Positions 9,022 through 17,701 are shown, counted from the first letter of the stretch. The stretch is DNA of 64,000 bases from CAVRUD01 sp963849635 (GCA_963849635.1 CAWKIA010000018.1:62001-126000), one strand, 5' to 3'. Program-made: numbers and translations. Notes: generated by a model not told the origin, from the sequence alone.

Positions 9022-9543
9022 CTAGGACACGCTCCCGTCATCCTCGAGGATCGCGATCACCCGCACGATGTCGGCTCGCGAGACCATGCCAACCAGGCGA
9101 TCGGAGTCATCGACAACAGGGACGGGATTGACTCCGTACTGATGCATGAGCGTTGCGACCTCTCCTAATGTCGCCCGCGAGCGAATGCTGTACACCGGAT
9201 GAGACATCAGGTCCGCTGCCGACATTGCGAGCGCACGGCGCACCTCGTCATCAAAGTCCCAGCCAGCGTCCGTCTTGATTACGGCGTCAAGAACCGAAGT
9301 TACCTCGGGCGGGGTGAAGTCGGACTGGCGCGTGACCAGGTCGCTCTCGGTGATGATGCCCGCGATCTTGCCGTTGTCCATCACGACCAGCCCAGGGACG
9401 CCCGCATCCGCCATGACCCGGGCAACCCGAGCTACGGAGTCGCCCTTGGCAATTGTGGGCACTCCTGTGCGCATCACGTCCTGTGCCGTCGGCTCATTTC
9501 GGTCCGGGGCGCTGTTCGAGCCGGATGTATCTTGCTCAGACAT
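9022..9543 (-). CDS. Tandem CBS-domain protein
   Basis: The 173-residue protein has a short polar N-terminal tail followed by two CBS domains, about residues 20-78 and 110-170. The first begins at DVMRTGVPTI and carries GLVVMDNGKIAGIITESDL; the second carries YGVNPVPVVDDSDRLVG and ends in a VSRADIVR helix. CBS pairs usually bind adenine nucleotides or SAM and sense energy state; no effector domain is attached. ATG 9543 overlaps the nnrD stop (ATGA). An open frame reaches to 9666 but runs antisense-like through nnrD and is rejected. Why it sits between nnrD and alr is unknown. Confidence 0.88.
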   Translation of the reverse strand: MSEQDTSGSNSAPDRNEPTAQDVMRTGVPTIAKGDSVARVARVMADAGVPGLVVMDNGKIAGIITESDLVTRQSDFTPPEVTSVLDAVIKTDAGWDFDDEVRRALAMSAADLMSHPVYSIRSRATLGEVATLMHQYGVNPVPVVDDSDRLVGMVSRADIVRVIAILEDDGSVS

Positions 9544-10559
9544 CAGGATTCGGCCTTTCCGCCGCGCTCGAGCACGGCCAATTCGGCCGCAATGGCCAGC
9601 GGTAAATCGCTCGCCACGAGGCCAAGAGTGCCAGTCCGATCTTCGACCCTTCGAGCAGCGGCGCAACCGGCATAAATCGCCAACGCGGCAGCGTCAAGCG
9701 GTGCCAGGCCTTGTGCGAGGAAAGCACTGATTGTGCCAGCCAGTACATCGCCCGAGCCCGCCGTCGCGAGGGAAGATGGTGCGTCCGCAGCGATGACCGC
9801 TGTCGTTCCGTCGCTCGCGACGGTATAGCCATACTTGAGGACAACAGTCTGTCCCCACTCCGCGGCAAAGGCGCGAACATGATTCAACGGATCTTCGGTG
9901 ATTTCCTCAGTCAACTTGCCGGTCAGGCGAGAAAACTCCCCAACGTGTGGTGTCAGGACACACCGGCCCTTCGGCAGCCGAGCTGACCAGTCATTCTGCT
10001 TTGCCAGCCAATTCAGGCCATCGGCGTCGATGACAATCGGTTTCTCCGACTCTGCCAAAAGCCCCACGGAGTTCTCAGAAGTTGACGCGAGGGAGGCACT
10101 GCCAAAGCCGATCATGCTCATCGCCGACGGAGCGCCGAACAGAGCAGCCATCAGGCCATCGCTGGCCTCGTCCTGGCCCAGTCCCGGCCCAATTAGGATG
10201 GCCCGTGCCTTTTCGAGCTTACTCCCCACCTCTTCCGCCGCGCGGCGCGCGCCGTGTGACGACTCAGTTTCTGCCAATGGAATGAATGAGGCCTCGGGCA
10301 CTACCACGGCGATACTTCCGACCAGTCCCCGCGGGACGGCCAGGCTAACGATCCCGGCACCCGCGCGCTGGGCCGCCATTGCGGATAGCATCGGCGCACC
10401 GTAGTAGCCAGGAGCACCTCCGACGATCACGACGCCACCCACGCCCCATTTGTGCGCACCAAACGCCCGCCTGGGAAGCAGTTCTCTCGCGAAGTGGTCA
10501 TCGATAACGATGTCCCCTCCCGCCGGCGTAGGCCGGACACCGTCACTGTTCTTTCCCAC
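9543..10559 (-). CDS. nnrD: ADP-dependent (S)-NAD(P)H-hydrate dehydratase
   Basis: This 338-residue ribokinase-like protein belongs to the YjeF C-terminal family, which repairs hydrated NAD(P)H using ADP. Family features are GGAPGYYGAPMLSA near the N-terminus, VIDADGLNWL mid-protein, LTPHVGEFSRL, and the anion-hole GSGDVLAG near residue 267. Only the dehydratase domain is present; the epimerase (NnrE) half usually fused to it is absent from the window. The start is GTG 10559, with GAGGAG seven bases upstream inside the end of acpS. It follows acpS by one base and overlaps the CBS gene by one base. Confidence 0.9.
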   Translation of the reverse strand: MGKNSDGVRPTPAGGDIVIDDHFARELLPRRAFGAHKWGVGGVVIVGGAPGYYGAPMLSAMAAQRAGAGIVSLAVPRGLVGSIAVVVPEASFIPLAETESSHGARRAAEEVGSKLEKARAILIGPGLGQDEASDGLMAALFGAPSAMSMIGFGSASLASTSENSVGLLAESEKPIVIDADGLNWLAKQNDWSARLPKGRCVLTPHVGEFSRLTGKLTEEITEDPLNHVRAFAAEWGQTVVLKYGYTVASDGTTAVIAADAPSSLATAGSGDVLAGTISAFLAQGLAPLDAAALAIYAGCAAARRVEDRTGTLGLVASDLPLAIAAELAVLERGGKAES

Positions 10560-10560
10560 G

Positions 10561-11085
10561 CTATTGCTCCTCTAGTAACTTGGAATCTTGATCGAATCGA
10601 GGTTGCACCGGTTCGCCGCGCAACGCGACGACGAACGCCATCGCGTCGGTGCGGGAGTGGGTCAGTGAGATATCGAAGTGAGTCAGGCCGAGATGAGCCG
10701 CCCGCCGGGCAGCATCGCCGTGAAGTACAAGGATGGGTTTTCCTCGTCGGTTCGATAGGACTTCCATTTCGCGCCAGGTCAAGCCGCGGATCCCCGTACC
10801 AAGCGCTTTAGAAGTCGCCTCTTTGGCGGCGAACCTGGCGGCCAGCTCCGGAACCCGATTCTCGTATCGCTCCCGCTCCCGGGGCGTGTAGATGCGGCGC
10901 AAAAACCTATCCCCATGCTGTTCGATCATCTTGGCGATCCGGTCGATCTCGATAATATCGACACCGACCGTAATGGCGCCAGATTGCTCCGGGTCGAACG
11001 TCGGGGCATACCACCCTTCTCCAACGGAGTCCAGACCGGAGTTCACTTCCTGACTGTCGTCATCACCTGAAGTCGGGTCGCCCAA
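10561..11085 (-). CDS. acpS: Holo-[acyl-carrier-protein] synthase (AcpS)
   Basis: The enzyme moves 4'-phosphopantetheine from CoA to acyl carrier protein. The magnesium-binding motif GVDIIEIDRI is near residue 40, and the second conserved segment, FAAKEATSKALG, is near residue 90. HFDISLTHSRTDAMAFVVA completes the fold. Family members normally begin at the GVDI strand, so the roughly 37-residue acidic N-terminal extension here is unusual. The long frame begins at TTG 11085; GTG 11046 would shorten it. The true start is uncertain. It lies in the tatA-tgt-acpS-nnrD run. Confidence 0.9.
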   Translation of the reverse strand: MGDPTSGDDDSQEVNSGLDSVGEGWYAPTFDPEQSGAITVGVDIIEIDRIAKMIEQHGDRFLRRIYTPRERERYENRVPELAARFAAKEATSKALGTGIRGLTWREMEVLSNRRGKPILVLHGDAARRAAHLGLTHFDISLTHSRTDAMAFVVALRGEPVQPRFDQDSKLLEEQ

Positions 11086-11145
11086 TATCGCCTCCTAGAT
11101 CTTTCTGGGATATGTCGCGCGGGGCGCGGGCGCCAGGACGTTCAC

Positions 11146-12315
11146 CTATGCTGACCGTTCGCCCACAACTCGATATCGTCCGATGAACTCCGCATGCTGG
11201 CCTGCGAAAGTTCCCCGTTCGATGGCCGTTCGAATGCTCTCCATCTCCCTCGCCAGAAAGCGCAGATTGTGTGTCGAAGCTAGGCGCAAGCCTAGAACTT
11301 CCTTCGCCTTGAAGAGATGATGGAGATACGCAGCTGTGTAGTTGATACATGCATGGCAGTCACACGTGTCGTCGAGCGGTTCGTGGTGGTTCCGATACCT
11401 GGCGCGACGGATGTCGATCCGGCCGATCGGGGTAAACATCGCGCCGTTTCGCGCCAGCCGAGTCGGGAGAACGCAGTCGAACAAGTCGACACCCCGCGCG
11501 ACACACTCCCAGAGATCTTCAGGCGACCCAACACCCATGAGGTAGCGCGGCTTCCGCGTGGGGAGTTCGGGCACGCTGGCCTCCAACATCGCCGCCATCA
11601 CCGGCTTTGGCTCACCAACGCTCAATCCGCCGATCGCGCAGCCCGCGACGTCTTTCTCCGCCACAATTGCGGCGCTCTCGCGGCGCAAGTCGGCCTCCAT
11701 CCCACCTTGGCAGATCCCGTAGAGGGCGGAGCCCCGGTTCTCGCCTGCAAGCGCCCGGTGCACCGTGATGCATCGATCCAACCAACGGTGAGTTCGATCG
11801 GTGGATTCCTTCACGACGTGCCGAGGCGCAGGCAGCCCGACGAAGTGATCGAGAGCCATCGCGATATCGGAACCGAATGCGAGCTGGAGGGCAATCGCCC
11901 GCTCGGGCGTCAGAAGGTAGCGGTCGCCGTCAATATGAGATCGAAAAGAGACGCCGCGCTCGTTGACCTTAGCCTGGTGGGCCAAACTGAAAACCTGAAA
12001 TCCGCCGCTGTCGGTGAGAATTGGACCGGACCAACCCATGAATCGATGCAGACCACCAGCGCGCCGAATGACTTCGGCTCCGGGCCGCAGCATCAGATGA
12101 TAGGTGTTCGCCAGGATGATTTGCGCTCCGGTGCCACGGACCTCTTCAGGCAATAGAGTCTTGACTGTCGCCTGAGTTCCAACTGGCATGAATGCCGGCG
12201 TCTCGACAACGCCGTGCGGAGAGATCATCCGCCCTCGTCGGGCCCAGGTACCTGGGGAAGAATCCAGCACCTCAAATGAAACTGCCGAGCGCTCGACAGA
12301 TTGCGTCACGTCCAA
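11146..12315 (-). CDS. tgt: tRNA-guanine(34) transglycosylase (queuine tRNA-ribosyltransferase)
   Basis: This 389-residue TIM-barrel enzyme swaps guanine 34 of GUN-anticodon tRNAs for preQ1. The base-binding D102 is in DSGGFQVFS, and the nucleophilic Asp is in VDLFDCVLPT near residue 279. The zinc site is CDCHAC followed by a histidine in YLHHL. The frame opens at TTG 12315, three bases after the tatA stop; a GTG at 12309 is an alternative. No clear Shine-Dalgarno sequence precedes either, consistent with coupling to tatA. No queuosine-synthesis genes are in the window. Confidence 0.95.
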   Translation of the reverse strand: MDVTQSVERSAVSFEVLDSSPGTWARRGRMISPHGVVETPAFMPVGTQATVKTLLPEEVRGTGAQIILANTYHLMLRPGAEVIRRAGGLHRFMGWSGPILTDSGGFQVFSLAHQAKVNERGVSFRSHIDGDRYLLTPERAIALQLAFGSDIAMALDHFVGLPAPRHVVKESTDRTHRWLDRCITVHRALAGENRGSALYGICQGGMEADLRRESAAIVAEKDVAGCAIGGLSVGEPKPVMAAMLEASVPELPTRKPRYLMGVGSPEDLWECVARGVDLFDCVLPTRLARNGAMFTPIGRIDIRRARYRNHHEPLDDTCDCHACINYTAAYLHHLFKAKEVLGLRLASTHNLRFLAREMESIRTAIERGTFAGQHAEFIGRYRVVGERSA

Positions 12316-12318
12316 CCG

Positions 12319-12987
12319 CTATGGCGTCCGGTGGCTGTTGTATCCTGCCGAGAGGCGCCGCTGGCGCGCTCGGGCAACCGCATCTATGGCCTGACCCGCG
12401 TCGGGCGCCGTCGTGACCGTCGTCGTCGAGGTCCGCGGTTTCGGAGCGGAAGATGTGGTTGCACGCGATGGAGAACTCGCCGGAATCGTATCTTCCTCGG
12501 TGAAGAAGAGATCGGCAAGCGGGTCAGCCTTCGACGCAACCTTCGGCGCCGGTGGAGCGGACGCCGTCTTGGCAGCGGTCGCGCCCGCCTTCGCGGTCGA
12601 AGATGCGGTGGAGGTCGTCCGAGAGGCGGCAGCGGTCGTGGTTGACTTCGGCGAAGTTGAGGTCGTAGTCGAAGATTTGGCCGGAGTGGACTTTGCAGTG
12701 GTCTTTGCGCTGGTCGAAGTCGTCGCCTTGTTCAGATCTTTCTTGACACTCTTGGTGACGCTGTTGACCTGATTGGCCATTCCCTTGAGGTCGTTGCCGA
12801 GGGTACCCTTGCCATCTGTGACTTCGGCGATCGTCTTCTCGAACTCACCGGAGAGCTCGGAAGTCATTCGTCGGAAGTCTCGAACGGCCCGGCCAGCTTG
12901 ACCGGCGACTTCTGGCAGTTTGCCTGGTCCGAAGATCACGAGGGCGGCGACGAGGATGATCATCATCTCCCATGCGCCCATTCCCAT
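12319..12987 (-). CDS. tatA: Sec-independent protein translocase subunit TatA/TatB
   Basis: A single N-terminal membrane helix (MMIILVAALVIFG) is followed by the hinge GPGKLPE and an amphipathic helix with AVRDFRRM, the TatA/B layout. The remaining 150 residues or so are low-complexity Ala/Ser/Thr/Lys, much longer than in ordinary TatA. TatA and TatB cannot be told apart with confidence; the GP at the hinge leans towards TatB-like. No tatC is nearby. ATG 12987 begins right at the membrane segment; upstream frame to 13092 is 5' leader. It is first gene of the leftward run, behind an extended -10 promoter at 13069. Confidence 0.88.
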   Translation of the reverse strand: MGMGAWEMMIILVAALVIFGPGKLPEVAGQAGRAVRDFRRMTSELSGEFEKTIAEVTDGKGTLGNDLKGMANQVNSVTKSVKKDLNKATTSTSAKTTAKSTPAKSSTTTSTSPKSTTTAAASRTTSTASSTAKAGATAAKTASAPPAPKVASKADPLADLFFTEEDTIPASSPSRATTSSAPKPRTSTTTVTTAPDAGQAIDAVARARQRRLSAGYNSHRTP

Positions 12988-13068
12988 AATGTTCACTGTT
13001 GGCCTCAATGTTGTGGAGTTACCCTGCGAATGATCAGTCGCATTCGCGCCAGGTTGATTCGACCACAA

Positions 13069-13077
13069 AGTATAGCA
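13069..13077 (-). promoter_or_regulatory. Extended -10 promoter for the tatA-tgt-acpS-nnrD-CBS-alr run
   Basis: Read leftward, TGC directly precedes TATACT, an extended -10 element with five of six consensus bases. No good -35 was found. The expected start of transcription is near 13062, giving a leader of about 75 bases before tatA. Confidence 0.55.
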
Positions 13078-13143
13078 CCGGGAGGAACGCAAACCGCCGC
13101 CACGGGCGCGACCTCCTCAATTGAAAACGAGGACTCAAAACTT

Positions 13144-13740
13144 ATGCGAATCGTCGTCGGTCTTGGCAATCCCGGCCGAGAGTACGCCGGCACCCGCCAC
13201 AATCTCGGCTTCATGGTCGTCGATGAGATAGCCCGAAGGTACGGACCCGCTAACTGGAGAAAGCGATTTCGCTCGGAGATCGGAGAAGTCTTCGTCGACG
13301 CGCAGAAGATCGTTCTGGTAAAACCCCAAACATTTATGAACCTGAGCGGCATGGCCGTACGGGAAGCGATCAACTGGTACCACGTCGATCGGGACGAGGT
13401 CATCATCGTCATGGACGACCTGGACACGCCGTTTGGCAGTCTCCGGCTGCGCGAGAAGGGCACGGCCGGCGGCCACAACGGTTTGTCCTCGATCATCCAG
13501 CAGCTAGGCTCAAATGACGTTCCGCGACTGAAGATCGGCATCGGTCGCGGTCGATCAACTGCGTCCGCGCATGTCCTCTCCCGGTTCTCACCAGATCAAG
13601 AGCGCGAACTCCCCGATCTGATCAATCAATCTGCCGACGCCGTGGAGATCTGGATCAAGGACGGAATCATTGCCGCGATGAACCAGGCGAACCGCAAGAT
13701 CGCGCCAGAAACTCCGGTGAAGACAGTTCGCCCCGTATAA
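13144..13740 (+). CDS. pth: Peptidyl-tRNA hydrolase
   Basis: The 198-residue enzyme frees tRNA from prematurely released peptidyl-tRNA. The active site is fully present: N9 in GLGNPG, catalytic H19 in TRHNLGF, the KPQTFMNLSG loop and the MDDLD aspartate. AGGHNGLSSI and FPRLKIGIGR-like segments follow. ATG 13144 starts at the first strand, as in other Pth proteins; a GAGGA lies about 12 bases upstream. It is divergent from tatA and 49 bases upstream of the hydroxyacyl-CoA dehydrogenase. Confidence 0.96.
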   Translation: MRIVVGLGNPGREYAGTRHNLGFMVVDEIARRYGPANWRKRFRSEIGEVFVDAQKIVLVKPQTFMNLSGMAVREAINWYHVDRDEVIIVMDDLDTPFGSLRLREKGTAGGHNGLSSIIQQLGSNDVPRLKIGIGRGRSTASAHVLSRFSPDQERELPDLINQSADAVEIWIKDGIIAAMNQANRKIAPETPVKTVRPV

Positions 13741-13789
13741 TCGGGTCCGGTTCAACTGGCATCCTGGCGCGCAGTGTGACTGGATTCAA

Positions 13790-14677
13790 ATGGCATCTTC
13801 CGTTACATCCGGTCAACCCGAGGCAATCAGGCGAATCGCCGTAGTCGGCGCTGGCACGATGGGTAGTGGGATCGCACAGGTTGCGGTGGAGGCCGGGTTT
13901 CCCGTGACGTTGATAGACGTCTCGGAAGACGCAGTCGCGCGTGGCGTCGCGACGATCGAGCGTCAATGGACGCGGGCGATTGAAAAAGGGAGAGCCACCA
14001 CCGCGGACGTGGATCACGCGAGAGCGCTGCTCTCACCGACCGCTTCGATGTCGTCTGTCGAACCGTGCGATCTTCTCATCGAAGCCGTTTTCGAGAACGT
14101 CGATGCCAAGGTCGCGGTCTATCAGAAAATCGCGGAATTCCTCTCCCCGACGACGATTCTAGCCAGCAACACATCGTCGATCTCGATTACGACCCTGGCG
14201 GCGAAGACCGACCTTCCTGACCGGTTTGTCGGGATGCATTTCTTCAACCCTGTGCCGGTGATGAAGCTCGTCGAAGTGATCAAAGGGGAACGTACAACTG
14301 AGACGACAGTTGCCGCTGTCGTCGGATTGACCCGGGCACTCGGGAAAACCCCGGTCGAAGTCAATGACTATCCGGGTTTCGTCTCGAACCGCGTTCTCTT
14401 GCCCATGATCAACGAGGCCATCTATTGCTTGGCCGAGGGCATAGCCAGCAGGGACGCGATCGACGATGTCATGCGCCTCGGTATGGCCCACCCAATGGGA
14501 CCGCTGGCGCTGGCCGACCTGATTGGACTCGACGTTTGCCTGAACATCCTTGAGATCCTGCAACGCGACCTCGGCGACCCCAAATACCGTCCCGCGCCAC
14601 TGCTTCGCCGCCTGGTCGCGGCTGGAAAGCTCGGGCGGAAGTCGGGCGAAGGCTTTTACTCCTACACGGGAGATTGA
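13790..14677 (+). CDS. 3-hydroxyacyl-CoA dehydrogenase (3-hydroxybutyryl-CoA dehydrogenase type)
   Basis: This 295-residue NAD(P)-dependent enzyme oxidises 3-hydroxyacyl-CoA in fatty-acid or butyrate metabolism. The Rossmann fingerprint GAGTMG is at residues 20-25. The catalytic histidine is in GMHFFNPVPVMKLVEVI near residue 150, and the paired YPGFVSNR and MGPLALADLIGLD segments of the C-terminal dimer domain are present. Length is typical of the short form without a hydratase domain. It precedes a B12-binding mutase domain gene by six bases, so the two may be co-transcribed for acyl-CoA or propionyl-CoA breakdown. Confidence 0.93.
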   Translation: MASSVTSGQPEAIRRIAVVGAGTMGSGIAQVAVEAGFPVTLIDVSEDAVARGVATIERQWTRAIEKGRATTADVDHARALLSPTASMSSVEPCDLLIEAVFENVDAKVAVYQKIAEFLSPTTILASNTSSISITTLAAKTDLPDRFVGMHFFNPVPVMKLVEVIKGERTTETTVAAVVGLTRALGKTPVEVNDYPGFVSNRVLLPMINEAIYCLAEGIASRDAIDDVMRLGMAHPMGPLALADLIGLDVCLNILEILQRDLGDPKYRPAPLLRRLVAAGKLGRKSGEGFYSYTGD

Positions 14678-14683
14678 CCAGAT

Positions 14684-15136
14684 ATGGATGTCAATGCCGA
14701 ATCCACCTCGCAACCACAATTGATCCCGGCCCGACCGATACGCATGTTGATCGCAAAGCCTGGCCTCGATGGCCATGATCGCGGTGCGCGGGTGTTGGCC
14801 AGGGCGATGCGGGACGCCGGCTTCGAGGTGATCTATACGGGACTCTTTCAAACGCCGGAGATGATCGCCACCGCGGCACAGCAAGAGGATGTTGATGTTG
14901 TTGGCCTCAGCATCCTCTCCGGCGCGCACATGGCACTGTTTCCGAAGATTATGACGGAGTTGAAATCGCGCGGACTCGATGATGTCCTTGTCGTTGCCGG
15001 CGGCACCATCCCGGACGAGGATGTCGAAGAGATCCGCGCTCTCGGAATCTCCGCCGTGTTTGGTCCCGGTACCTCGCTGCGCACCATTTCCGAGTTCATC
15101 CGAATTAACGCCCCGGTTCGCCGGGACGACCTCTAG
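14684..15136 (+). CDS. Cobalamin-binding domain of methylmalonyl-CoA mutase type (stand-alone small subunit)
   Basis: The 150-residue protein is a B12-binding Rossmann domain with DGHDRG at residues 29-34 (D29, H31, G34), where H31 would be the lower axial cobalt ligand. It also has the later LSILSGAH and VVAGGTIPDED segments typical of methylmalonyl-CoA mutase C-termini. It lacks the catalytic TIM barrel, so it must pair with a separate large subunit not found in this window. Neighbouring meaB supports a mutase role. Isobutyryl-CoA or ethylmalonyl-CoA mutases have the same split layout and cannot be excluded. Confidence 0.92.
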   Translation: MDVNAESTSQPQLIPARPIRMLIAKPGLDGHDRGARVLARAMRDAGFEVIYTGLFQTPEMIATAAQQEDVDVVGLSILSGAHMALFPKIMTELKSRGLDDVLVVAGGTIPDEDVEEIRALGISAVFGPGTSLRTISEFIRINAPVRRDDL

Positions 15137-15143
15137 ATCACCT

Positions 15144-16067
15144 TTGGGACTTGTCGACCGAGCGCTCGCTGGCGACGCTCGTGCCCTCTCCAGGCTTCTG
15201 ACAATCGTCGAGAATCGCGGCGAACCGGGCAGAGAAGCAGTCGACCGTCTCTATCCAAAAACCGGAAGCGCAAATCGACTGGGCATTACCGGTCCGCCCG
15301 GAGCCGGAAAGAGCAGCTTGATCAGCCGGCTCGTCGGAGCCTTTCGAGAGCGCCGCCATCGCGTAGCGGTCATTGCGGTCGATCCCTCCAGCCGGTTTAG
15401 TGGTGGTGCGACCCTAGGCGATCGGATCCGTCTCCTCTCTCATTTCGATGATCCTGACGTCTTCGTACGGAGCATGGCATCGCGAGGCCAGCGGGGCGGA
15501 CTTTCCGTCGCCACGGTCGAGGTGGCACATGTCTTCGACGCCGCCGGTTTTGACACGATCCTGATTGAAACATTGGGTGTAGGTCAGGACGAAATTGACG
15601 TCACCAGAGTGGTCGACACGTCGATCATGGTTCAAGTTCCTGGCCTGGGCGACGCAGTCCAGACCCTCAAGGCTGGAATCTTGGAAGTCGGCGACCTGAT
15701 TGCCGTCAACAAGTCCGACCTGCCCGGTGCAAACATCCTCGTGCGCGATCTCCGAGCCATGCTTGCCCTGAATCCAATGCAGATCGATGACTGGCATCCC
15801 GTGGTTGTACCAGTTTCGGCTGAAACAGGGACCGGTGTGCCGGATCTATTGGACGCAATCGAAAAGCGAATGTCGTTTCTGGAGCACGGCGACCGGCTGC
15901 GCGAACTCCGCCGCGACATCGCCCGGGCGGAAATCGAACTCCTGGTACGGGCCGATCTTGAACGAGTACTCAATACCGGCGACATGGACAGGAACGCGCA
16001 ATTAGTCGATGACGTTGCCAATCGGCGGATCAGTGCAGGTGCCGCGGCGGCTCAAATTCTGAAATGA
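15144..16067 (+). CDS. meaB: Methylmalonyl-CoA mutase-associated GTPase MeaB (ArgK/CobA-type G3E family)
   Basis: The 307-residue G3E GTPase loads and protects adenosylcobalamin-dependent mutases. The P-loop GPPGAGKSS is at residues 50-58, VDPSS and the GGATLGDRIR segment follow, then TLGVGQDEID (switch II) and the NKSD guanine-specificity motif. The open frame extends far upstream through the B12-domain gene in another frame. The start taken is TTG 15144, seven bases after that gene's stop, which gives the usual family length and N-terminus (VDRALAGDARAL). No strong ribosome-binding site is visible, so translation may be coupled. It converges on larB. Confidence 0.92.
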   Translation: MGLVDRALAGDARALSRLLTIVENRGEPGREAVDRLYPKTGSANRLGITGPPGAGKSSLISRLVGAFRERRHRVAVIAVDPSSRFSGGATLGDRIRLLSHFDDPDVFVRSMASRGQRGGLSVATVEVAHVFDAAGFDTILIETLGVGQDEIDVTRVVDTSIMVQVPGLGDAVQTLKAGILEVGDLIAVNKSDLPGANILVRDLRAMLALNPMQIDDWHPVVVPVSAETGTGVPDLLDAIEKRMSFLEHGDRLRELRRDIARAEIELLVRADLERVLNTGDMDRNAQLVDDVANRRISAGAAAAQILK

Positions 16068-16073
16068 TTGTTC

Positions 16074-16871
16074 TTACTCTTTCGCAGCGCGGATGCTCAG
16101 ATTGGCAATTCTGGCCGCCGCCGCGCCTGCGCCCACTCCGTTGTCGATGTTGACGACTACCAGTCCCAGTGAACACGACTGCAGCATCGCCAGTAGCGCC
16201 GCTTCGCCCCGTCCTCCAAGTCCATAGCCGACGGATGCGGGCAATCCAATCACGGGAACATCGACTAATCCCGCCACTACCGATGGCAGCGCGCCGTCCA
16301 TGCCTGCCGCGACGATGATCGCGCCGGGACGCCGCTCCATGAGGGCTTCCAGGGGCCGGGCTAACCGATGGATTCCGGCAACGCCGACGTCGCGGATGGG
16401 AACGACTTCGCAGCCCATTTCCGATGCAATCAGTCCCGCCTCGGCGGCGACCCGAATATCGGACGTCCCCGCGGTGATCACGCCGATCACACCGCCGGAA
16501 GGTTCGACACGCGCTCCGAGATGGGTACGGTCAATTGCCACTACAGCCGAGGCTTCTTCCACGACGTCGCAATCGAGCCCCTCGCGACCCCGCAAGACTT
16601 CGGGAAGCTCAGACATCATTCCCGGGGTGCACCGGCTGGCAATCGCACGTCCTCTGAGGCGGGCCAACTTGGCTAGGCCCACGATCACCTGGTCGAGCGA
16701 TTTGGTCTCTGCCAAGACGACTTCGGGAATTCCCGTCCGAGCTCCGCGGCCGGCGTCGACGCGCACATCGTCAATAGCGCCAGAGTCGGCCTGAGCTCGA
16801 GGTATCGAAGTTCCCCCAAGTTCGTGTCTCAGAGCATCAAATGGACGGGACGTTTCGATGCCCTGGCTCAC
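16074..16871 (-). CDS. larB: LarB-type nickel pincer cofactor biosynthesis protein (AIR carboxylase fold)
   Basis: The C-terminal half has the PurE-like signature: VITAGTSDIRVAAEA, then IIVAAGMDGALPSVVAGL and VIGLPASVGYG. LarB carboxylates and hydrolyses nicotinic acid adenine dinucleotide to start the nickel-pincer cofactor of lactate racemase. LarC and LarE are not in this window. The frame starts at GTG 16871, overlapping the tlyA stop (GTGA). Orphan LarB homologues are common and may do something else. Confidence 0.88.
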   Translation of the reverse strand: MSQGIETSRPFDALRHELGGTSIPRAQADSGAIDDVRVDAGRGARTGIPEVVLAETKSLDQVIVGLAKLARLRGRAIASRCTPGMMSELPEVLRGREGLDCDVVEEASAVVAIDRTHLGARVEPSGGVIGVITAGTSDIRVAAEAGLIASEMGCEVVPIRDVGVAGIHRLARPLEALMERRPGAIIVAAGMDGALPSVVAGLVDVPVIGLPASVGYGLGGRGEAALLAMLQSCSLGLVVVNIDNGVGAGAAAARIANLSIRAAKE

Positions 16872-17701
16872 CCGTCACCTTCCCCTCTTGCCAGAGTCGA
16901 TGCTTCGTTCAGCGCCTGGTCAATCATTGCGACGACGTCCGTTTCATTCGGCGCTACCGCGTTGGAGACGAACTGAGCGAGGAACTCGACATTTCCGGCT
17001 GGCCCAAGCAACGGAGACGCGACCAGCCCCCGGAGGCTAAGCTGATGCTCGTTGGCCCTCTCAATCACGTTCTCCAGCACCCGGCGGTGGATCAGCGGGT
17101 CGCGGACGACGCCCCCTTTGCCAACATCCTTCCGTCCCGCCTCGAATTGGGGCTTGATCAGTGGAACGCAGAGTCCGTGCTGCTTAGAGATTTTGCTTAC
17201 GGCCGGAAAGATGAGTCCAAGCGAGATGAACGAGACGTCAATCGACACGAAGTCAACCAAATCTGGGAACCCGTCGAGGTAGCGCGCATTGGTCCGCTCC
17301 ATCACAATCACGCGCTCATCTTGGCGGAGACGCTCATCGATCTGCCCGTAGCCGACATCGACCGCGTAGACCTTTGCCACCCGCCGCTGAAGCAAACAGT
17401 CAGTAAATCCGCCTGTGCTTGCCCCCAGGTCAGCGGCAATGCAGCCCCGGACGTCGATTCCGAAGCTCGCGAGCGCGTGATCGAGTTTGTCTCCACCCCG
17501 GCTGACGAATCTCGGTTTCGCCACCTGAGAGACGTCGTCGGTTTCAGCGACGAGATGACCTGCGCGCAAACTAATCGACTCATTCACGAGAATGTCGCCG
17601 GCAAGAATCATCGCCCGCGCTTTGGATCGGGTGGGCGCCAAACCTCGGTCAACGAGCGCTTCGTCGAGACGCGTGCGCGTTGACTTTACCTGAGGCTGCA
17701 C
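16868..17701 (-). CDS. tlyA: TlyA family rRNA (cytidine-2'-O)-methyltransferase
   Basis: An N-terminal S4 RNA-binding domain (about residues 9-65, with TRTRLDEALVDRGL and RAMILAGDILVN) is followed by an FtsJ-like SAM methyltransferase domain carrying ADLGASTGGFTDCLL and AVDVGYGQ. TlyA proteins methylate 16S C1409 and 23S C1920; loss gives capreomycin resistance in mycobacteria. Start GTG 17701 shares a base with the ruvC stop and gives a 277-residue protein of normal size. A TTG at 17749 would overlap ruvC by 49 bases. Neither has a good Shine-Dalgarno sequence, so coupling to ruvC is likely. Confidence 0.92.
   Translation of the reverse strand: MQPQVKSTRTRLDEALVDRGLAPTRSKARAMILAGDILVNESISLRAGHLVAETDDVSQVAKPRFVSRGGDKLDHALASFGIDVRGCIAADLGASTGGFTDCLLQRRVAKVYAVDVGYGQIDERLRQDERVIVMERTNARYLDGFPDLVDFVSIDVSFISLGLIFPAVSKISKQHGLCVPLIKPQFEAGRKDVGKGGVVRDPLIHRRVLENVIERANEHQLSLRGLVASPLLGPAGNVEFLAQFVSNAVAPNETDVVAMIDQALNEASTLARGEGDG

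Noticed and set aside
11317..12156. 279-residue rightward open frame
   Set aside because: Antisense to tgt, whose motifs are complete; the frame is a codon shadow.
12319..12700. Low-complexity Ala/Ser/Thr repeat as a genomic repeat
   Set aside because: It is the coding tail of the Tat subunit, not a tandem DNA repeat of fixed unit.
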